In this document: piece by piece, positions 59,506-64,000 of the stretch
Position numbering within the stretch: the first letter of the stretch is position 1
Layout: each line of letters starts with the position of its first letter
DNA from: Janthinobacterium sp. PAMC25594
Lineage (GTDB): Bacteria; Pseudomonadota; Gammaproteobacteria; Burkholderiales; Burkholderiaceae_D
Assembly (NCBI RefSeq): GCF_019443505.1
Contig: NZ_CP080377.1
Location: 2,976,001-3,040,000, forward strand
Direction of reading: 5' to 3'
Length of the DNA stretch: 64,000 nucleotides
Translations under genes and position numbers: made by a program
The notes under the pieces: generated by a model
Database searches by the model: none
Seen by the model: the letters and a program-made list of their open reading frames with translations, nothing else
What the model was told of the DNA's origin: nothing

Positions 59506-60360
59506 ATGAACAAGCTGGCGCTGTATTTCCGCCTGATACGGCTGGACAAGCCTATCGGTACCGTATTGCTGCTGTGGCCTACCCTGTGCGCGCTGTGGCT
59601 GGCGCAGCAGGGTGTGCCGGACTGGCGGCTGCTGCTCATTTTTACGCTTGGCACTTTCCTGATGCGCTCGGCCGGCTGCGCCATCAACGACTACGCCGAC
59701 CAGGATATCGACAAATTCGTCAAGCGCACGGTGGACCGTCCCATCACCAGCGGGCGCATCAGCGGCAAGGAAGCGCTGGCCGTGGCCGGCGTGCTGACCG
59801 TGCTGGCCTTTTGCCTGATCCTGCCCCTGAATGCGCTCACCAAGCAATTGTCGGTGGCCGCCGTCATCATCGCCGGCACCTATCCCTACTTCAAGCGTTT
59901 CTTTGCGATTCCGCAAGCCTACCTGGGCATCGCCTTCGGCTTCGGTATCCCCATGGGCTTTGCCGCCATCACGGATTCCGTGCCCGTCGTCGCCTGGCTG
60001 CTGCTGCTGGGTAATGTCTTCTGGGCCGTGGCCTACGATACGGAATACGCGATGGTCGACCGCGACGACGACTTAAAGATCGGCATCAAGACCTCGGCCA
60101 TCACCTTTGGCCGCTACGACGTGGCCATCATCATGCTGTGCTACGCCGCTTTCCTGCTGTTGTGGCTGGTCTGCGGCTGGCACCTGGGCTTGCGCTACTG
60201 GTATGTGGCGGGCTTGCTGGTGGCGGCCGCTTGCGCCGTTTACCACTACACCCTGATCCGCGCACGCGAGCGCATGCCGTGTTTTGCGGCGTTCCGGCAT
60301 AATAACTGGCTAGGAGCAGCGGTGTTTGCGGGCGTGGTGCTGGACTTTGCTTTCCGTTAA
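59506..60360 (+). CDS. ubiA: 4-hydroxybenzoate octaprenyltransferase
   Basis: Inner-membrane prenyltransferase of ubiquinone synthesis. The 284-residue protein has about eight segments and both Asp-rich motifs: [19 protein letters not shown] near residues 62-80 and [17 protein letters not shown] near 176-192. Family length and start fit well. Confidence 0.95.
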   Translation: MNKLALYFRLIRLDKPIGTVLLLWPTLCALWLAQQGVPDWRLLLIFTLGTFLMRSAGCAINDYADQDIDKFVKRTVDRPITSGRISGKEALAVAGVLTVLAFCLILPLNALTKQLSVAAVIIAGTYPYFKRFFAIPQAYLGIAFGFGIPMGFAAITDSVPVVAWLLLLGNVFWAVAYDTEYAMVDRDDDLKIGIKTSAITFGRYDVAIIMLCYAAFLLLWLVCGWHLGLRYWYVAGLLVAAACAVYHYTLIRARERMPCFAAFRHNNWLGAAVFAGVVLDFAFR

Positions 60361-60467
60361 GCAATGATCCTTGCGCCGCGGCAGCCCTTGAGGCGGCGCA
60401 AGACACACTGGCCGCTGTTGCCTACACTGGTATTTCACTGTGCAGTTTCACTTCCATGAGGTAATAC

Positions 60468-60824
60468 ATGAGCTCGATACATACCGGAAAATCCAGCAGC
60501 GACAGCATCCTCGCCGACGCCGACAAGGCCCGCGACAAACTGGTCGGCGACCTGAAAACCGTCATCAATGAAGCGGAAGGCTGGCTCGATGGCGCCAAGG
60601 ATCAGACGGGCGAGAATGTCAAAGCCGTCAAGGACAAGTTCATCGCCACCCTGGAAACGGCCAGGAAAGACTTGATCAAGCTGGAAGAAGACTTGCTCGA
60701 ACGTACCAAGAAGGCGGCCAAGGCCACCGACGAGTACGTGCAGGACAATCCCTGGAAAGCCGTGGGCGCGGGCGCCGTCGTGGGCGTGCTGTTCGGCCTG
60801 CTGCTTTCCTCGTCACGCCGCTAG
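60468..60824 (+). CDS. DUF883 family protein, YqjD/ElaB-like
   Basis: The 118-residue product is a long charged helix followed by a C-terminal membrane segment (PWKAVGAGAVVGVLFGLLLSSSRR), the typical YqjD/ElaB tail-anchored design. In E. coli such proteins bind stationary-phase ribosomes at the membrane. First gene of the yqjD-yqjE-yqjK-like set. Confidence 0.92.
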   Translation: MSSIHTGKSSSDSILADADKARDKLVGDLKTVINEAEGWLDGAKDQTGENVKAVKDKFIATLETARKDLIKLEEDLLERTKKAAKATDEYVQDNPWKAVGAGAVVGVLFGLLLSSSRR

Positions 60825-60874
60825 TAGTAGGAGTAGCGACGGCATTCGCCGTCTCCTGACGCGAAAGGCAGCAT

Positions 60875-61261
60875 ATGGCTATCGTGCACCATGTCGCCCA
60901 AGTCGCAGCGACTCTCGCCGCCATCGTCCAGACCCGTCTGGCCCTGGCGGCAGTGGAAATGGAAGAAGAGTCGCTGCGCTTCCTGTCCTATCTGGCGCTG
61001 GCCATGCTGGCACTGCTGTGCCTGTTTGTCGGCCTGGTGCTGCTGGTCTTCCTCGTCATCGTGCTGTTCTGGGACACGCACCGCATCGCCGCCATCGCCG
61101 TCACGGCCGCCGTCTTCATCGCTGCCGCCCTCGCCACCCTGCTGGGTGTGCGCGCCAGTTTCCGCAGCAAGCCGAAACTGCTGTCCTTCACACTTTCCGA
61201 ACTGAACAAAGACCTGGACGAGCTGCAATTGCTGGCGCGCCGGGGAGCGGAGCGGCCATGA
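60875..61261 (+). CDS. Phage-holin-family protein, YqjE-like
   Basis: The 128-residue product has two hydrophobic segments (LSYLALAMLALLCLFVGLVLL and AAIAVTAAVFIAAALATLLG) and matches the YqjE family, in which the holin name is historical. Overlaps the next gene by four bases. Confidence 0.88.
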   Translation: MAIVHHVAQVAATLAAIVQTRLALAAVEMEEESLRFLSYLALAMLALLCLFVGLVLLVFLVIVLFWDTHRIAAIAVTAAVFIAAALATLLGVRASFRSKPKLLSFTLSELNKDLDELQLLARRGAERP

Positions 61262-61605
61262 CCACGCATCCCACCAAGTTGTCGCATGTGCACACGGCCG
61301 CCAGTCTGGCGCGGCGGCGCGACGCCCTGCTGGCCGAATGCGCGCTGCAGCGCCTGGCCCTGGGCGTGCAGACGCGCCAATTGCTGGAACCTTTGACGGG
61401 CGGCAATCTGCGCCACACCCTGGCCACGCGTTTTAAAGTTCCCCTGATGATAGGGGGAGCCGTGCTGGGCCTGCTGCTGGTGCGTCCGCGCCGCTTCCTG
61501 CCGCTGCTGCGGGCCAGCGGCGCGCTGCTCAAGCACGCCAGCACCGCCATGCCCGTCGTGCTGGCGCTGGCGCAGCGTTTCAGCAAGAAAGACACGCCGC
61601 CTTAA
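61258..61605 (+). CDS. YqjK-like protein
   Basis: The 115-residue product has Arg/Leu-rich N-terminal helices (SLARRRDALLAECALQRLAL) and one hydrophobic segment (LMIGGAVLGLLLV). Position after yqjD and yqjE genes with an ATGA overlap supports the name. The frame continues upstream within yqjE but is not coding there. Confidence 0.75.
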   Translation: MTTHPTKLSHVHTAASLARRRDALLAECALQRLALGVQTRQLLEPLTGGNLRHTLATRFKVPLMIGGAVLGLLLVRPRRFLPLLRASGALLKHASTAMPVVLALAQRFSKKDTPP

Positions 61606-61694
61606 AATATTTTTACCTGGCTGCATCCAAATGGCAGACCCATGCGTAGTAATCGTATCAACCAGCCGGTTGAGCCAACTACCAGGAGCTTGCC

Positions 61695-62252
61695 ATGCAT
61701 GCCATCACCGCCCCACGCCATACCGCCCCTACACTCACCGTCCTGTGCGCCGCCCTGCTCGTGGCCGCCTGCGCACCAATGAGTGCGCGCTATTCGCAGG
61801 AACAATTGCCGAACGCCGTCAAGGTGCCCGATGGCCACCAGGTCGCCATGCAGACGGTGGGCGTGGGCAAGATCGCCTACGAATGCAAGGCCAAGAAGGA
61901 CATGACGGGGCATGAATGGGTCTTCGTGGGACCGGACGCGGCCCTGAATGACCGCGGCGGCATGCAAGTGGGCACGTATGTCGGTCCTCCTGCCACCTGG
62001 GCCAACTTGGACGGCTCGAAAGTGACGGCGACGCAAGTGGCCGTGGCGCCGGCCGGCGCGGGCAACATCCCGTATCAGCTGGTCAAAGCCAACCCGGCCA
62101 CGGGCAGCGGCGCCATGCAGGGCGTCAGCTACATCCAGCGCGTGGCCACCAGCGGCGGCGTGGCGCCAAGCAGCCCCTGCGGCATGGACACCGTTGGCAT
62201 CAAGCAATGGGTGCCCTACCAGGCCGACTACATCTTCTGGAAAGCCGCATAA
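61695..62252 (+). CDS. DUF3455 family lipoprotein
   Basis: The 185-residue protein has a lipoprotein signal ending LVAAC (Cys near 26). The body (YECKAKKDMTGHEWVFVGPDA, NIPYQLVKANPATGSGAMQG, YIQRVATSGG, YQADYIFWKA) matches DUF3455, exported proteins of unknown role found in soil bacteria and fungi. It stands alone before a repeat and the ECF sigma pair. Confidence 0.88.
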   Translation: MHAITAPRHTAPTLTVLCAALLVAACAPMSARYSQEQLPNAVKVPDGHQVAMQTVGVGKIAYECKAKKDMTGHEWVFVGPDAALNDRGGMQVGTYVGPPATWANLDGSKVTATQVAVAPAGAGNIPYQLVKANPATGSGAMQGVSYIQRVATSGGVAPSSPCGMDTVGIKQWVPYQADYIFWKAA

Positions 62253-62302
62253 AACACCTATCAAAACCTACTGCGCGTCGGGATAGGCGGCCTGCGATGC
62301 TC

Positions 62303-62320
62303 ACCGTACTAGAGTACGGT
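62303..62320. repeat. Hairpin in a repeat-like intergenic segment
   Basis: ACCGTACT (62303-62310) and AGTACGGT (62313-62320) pair around two bases. It lies in a stretch (about 62270-62370) whose style is that of dispersed intergenic repeats in this group, but there is no second copy in the window to confirm it. The sequence from there to the ECF sigma start (62468) should hold that gene's promoter, for example CCTATACT near 62412. Confidence 0.4.
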
Positions 62321-62467
62321 TGCGCTTCTTAGCCACCTCTCCCTTCCGCTCGCTACGGTTTTGTTAGGCGTTGTGAAACAGGAAAACAACGGTAGAAATT
62401 CGGGTTTCTGGCCTATACTCGGCACTGAAAACTTGCTAACCGTCAACTCCAAACGATTGCGCCGACC

Positions 62468-63025
62468 TTGCCAGCCACAGCCGCCCCTTACGATTACGAT
62501 GCCGCCCTGCGCGCCTGCGCCAGGGGCGAGCAGCAGGCATTGCACGGCCTGTACCAGCAGGAAAGCCGCTACCTGCTGGGGGTGGCCTTGCGCATCGTAC
62601 GTCAGCGGGCCTTGGCCGAAGACGTGCTGCACGATGCCTTCCTGAATATCTGGCGCCGTGCCGGCAGCTTCGACGCCACGCGCGGCAGCGGCAAGGGCTG
62701 GATCTATGTGGTGGTGCGGCACCAGGCACTGAACGTGGCGCGCGCCCGCGCCCATGAAGTATCGGCCGACGAGGATAGCGTGGAAACCCTGCTGCACCAA
62801 CGCCAAGACGATGACGCCGGTGATGCCTACGCCCTGCAGGCGAACATGGGCAAGCTGCACGATTGCCTCGGTCATCTGGACGAACCCAAACGCAATAGCA
62901 TTCTGTACGCCTACGTCGATGGCTGTACCCACAGCGAAATCGCGCAGCGCCTGCAAGCGCCGCTGGGAACCGTCAAGGCCTGGGTCAAGCGGGGCCTGGC
63001 CGCCTTGCGGGAGTGCATGGGATGA
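62468..63025 (+). CDS. ECF-type RNA polymerase sigma factor
   Basis: Alternative sigma factor of 185 residues with regions 2 (AEDVLHDAFLNIWRRAGSF) and 4 (HSEIAQRLQAPLGTVKAWVK). I find no in-frame ATG before the conserved part, so TTG at 62468 is the likely start; confidence in this codon is moderate. Overlaps the anti-sigma gene by four bases (ATGA), the standard ECF/anti-sigma arrangement. Similar to SigK-type factors paired with RskA. Confidence 0.9.
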   Translation: MPATAAPYDYDAALRACARGEQQALHGLYQQESRYLLGVALRIVRQRALAEDVLHDAFLNIWRRAGSFDATRGSGKGWIYVVVRHQALNVARARAHEVSADEDSVETLLHQRQDDDAGDAYALQANMGKLHDCLGHLDEPKRNSILYAYVDGCTHSEIAQRLQAPLGTVKAWVKRGLAALRECMG

Positions 63026-63738
63026 TCGACAGCGATGAGCAATTACAACGGCTGGCCGGCGAATATGTACTGGGCACATTGGCGCTGGCCGAGCGCGCGG
63101 AAGTGGAACAGCGCTTGCCGCGCGACGCCGCCCTACGCGACGCCGTTGCTGCCTGGGAACAGCGCTTGCTGCCATTGACGACTTTGGCGCCGCCCGAAAC
63201 GCCCTCGGCGCAACTGTGGCCGCGCATCAGCGCCAGCCTGTTTACGCCGAACACAGTGCGGCAAGCGGGCGGCTGGCAGGCATGGTGGAACAGCCTGGCG
63301 TTCTGGAGGCTGCTGGCCGGCGGCGGTCTGGTGGCCACGGCCGCGCTGGCCGTGCTCGTTGCCGTGCAACTGCAAGCACCAGCCGGACCCGGCTACCTGG
63401 TCGTCCTGGTGGCGCCACAGGATAAATCGCCGGGCTGGATCGTGCAGGCGGGCGGACGCGGCGGCAAGAACCGCGACCTGAGCCTGATCCCGCTGGGACC
63501 AACCAATGTGCCGCAGCAAAAAGCCCTGCAATTCTGGACCAAAGGCAAGGATTGGGGCGCGCCTGTCTCGCTGGGTCTGGTCAAACCGGGGCAAAGCCTC
63601 AAGTTGACGTTGGACAAACTGCCGCCGCTGCAGCCGGAGCAACTGTTTGAAATCACGCTGGAACCGGCTACGGGTTCGCCCACGGGCAGGCCGACGGGGC
63701 CGGTGCTCTACATCGGCCGGGCCGTCAAGGTGATCTAG
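63022..63738 (+). CDS. Anti-sigma factor, RskA-like
   Basis: The 238-residue protein has an N-terminal anti-sigma segment (LQRLAGEYVLGTLALAERAEVEQRL), a membrane segment near residues 97-116 (LVATAALAVLVAVQL) and an extracytoplasmic RskA domain (GYLVVLVAPQDKSPGWIVQ, KALQFWTKGKDWG, LFEITLEPATGSPTGRPTG). It holds the ECF factor inactive until an envelope signal triggers proteolysis. ATG at 63022 overlaps the sigma stop. Confidence 0.92.
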   Translation: MIDSDEQLQRLAGEYVLGTLALAERAEVEQRLPRDAALRDAVAAWEQRLLPLTTLAPPETPSAQLWPRISASLFTPNTVRQAGGWQAWWNSLAFWRLLAGGGLVATAALAVLVAVQLQAPAGPGYLVVLVAPQDKSPGWIVQAGGRGGKNRDLSLIPLGPTNVPQQKALQFWTKGKDWGAPVSLGLVKPGQSLKLTLDKLPPLQPEQLFEITLEPATGSPTGRPTGPVLYIGRAVKVI

Positions 63739-64000
63739 TTACTTGGACAGCTCATCCCCCATCTCGCGCCCGCGCTGCGCGGCCGCCTTGATGCCCTTGA
63801 CGATGGCCGCCTTCACGCCGCTCTCTTCCATGCTGGTGAGTGCCGCATACGTCGTGCCGCCCTTCGACGTGACGCGCTCGCGCAGCAAGGACACGGGTTC
63901 GCTGGAGTTGGCCGCCAGCTGCGCCGCCCCCGTAAACGTGGCGATCGCCAGCTGCGTGCCCTGCTCGGGCGTGAGACCCAGTTCGGCGGCCGCCTGCTGC
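63739..64000 (-). CDS. proC: Pyrroline-5-carboxylate reductase, C-terminal part
   Basis: Last enzyme of proline synthesis. The window holds the final 86 codons, ending at the TAA at 63739-63741; the start lies beyond 64000. The visible end includes AAELGLTPEQGTQLAIATFTGAA, the ERVTSKGGTTYAAL motif that is diagnostic of ProC, and a C-terminal helix. Convergent with the anti-sigma gene, adjacent stop codons. Confidence 0.93.
   Translation of the reverse strand, partial: QQAAAELGLTPEQGTQLAIATFTGAAQLAANSSEPVSLLRERVTSKGGTTYAALTSMEESGVKAAIVKGIKAAAQRGREMGDELSK

Noticed and set aside
1..64000. CRISPR arrays, tRNA or rRNA genes, insertion sequences and prophage
   Set aside because: No regularly spaced repeats, no tRNA T-loop pattern with a fold, no transposase or integrase and no phage structural gene were seen on either strand.

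Overview
The window looks like chromosomal core DNA of a high-GC betaproteobacterium of the family Oxalobacteraceae, most likely Janthinobacterium or a close relative. The genus is inferred from gene content and protein style and was not tested by any search. Supporting points are the mraZ-rsmH-ftsL-ftsI start of the dcw cluster, the ftsY-ftsE-ftsX-rpoH order, a caa3-type cytochrome oxidase locus with beta-proteobacterial accessory proteins (DUF2970, DUF2909, a 38-residue assembly protein), a Burkholderia-type porin and oxyR-ubiA. I saw no phage, insertion sequence, CRISPR array, tRNA or rRNA.

Layout. 1-3331: division and wall genes on the minus strand, with four MraZ-type boxes and a promoter upstream. 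3993-4354: the RNase P RNA gene (minus) with its promoter and terminator. 4579-8131: a thiamine-diphosphate enzyme, an exported protein and a porin with a long leader. 9106-16012: an eight-gene, almost fully overlapping minus-strand operon for lipid modification (FAD oxidase, DUF1365, CFA-like methyltransferase, chalcone-isomerase-fold protein, transporter, DUF3833 lipoprotein, SDR, SnoaL-like protein). It is divergent from a MerR/B12 protein that carries the CarH photoreceptor residues. 17311-21342: ftsY, ftsE, ftsX and rpoH, the last behind a CIRCE element. 21432-28138: small proteins, an ABC exporter whose permease is fused to a CPBP protease, a patatin-like lipoprotein and two near-perfect or perfect FNR boxes. 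28229-31410: a TerD/TerC-type stress cluster divergent from a NhaR-like regulator. 32565-36549: transporters. 36592-45672: two minus-strand operons for cytochrome c oxidase subunits, heme A synthesis and copper assembly.

46138-48384 holds a methyltransferase, comF and trmL. 48499-57673 is the most unusual region. It is a six-gene minus-strand operon built around a 1231-residue tubulin/FtsZ-superfamily protein (Tubulin_2 type) with a C-terminal GYF-like domain. Its partners are a zinc-ribbon/proline-rich membrane adaptor, a glycine-zipper lipoprotein, a small membrane protein, an exported protein with a degenerate vWA-like start, and a 494-residue protein I cannot place. Together they look like a cell-envelope-spanning system organised by a cytoplasmic tubulin-like GTPase. 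57803-64000 returns to core genes: hldE-type adenylyltransferase, oxyR, ubiA, the yqjD-yqjE-yqjK set, an ECF sigma/anti-sigma pair and the end of proC.

Regulation readable from sequence includes MraZ boxes, CIRCE, three perfect TTGAT-N4-ATCAA (FNR/ANR) boxes, a candidate CarH operator and several intrinsic terminators. All site assignments are by eye and untested.
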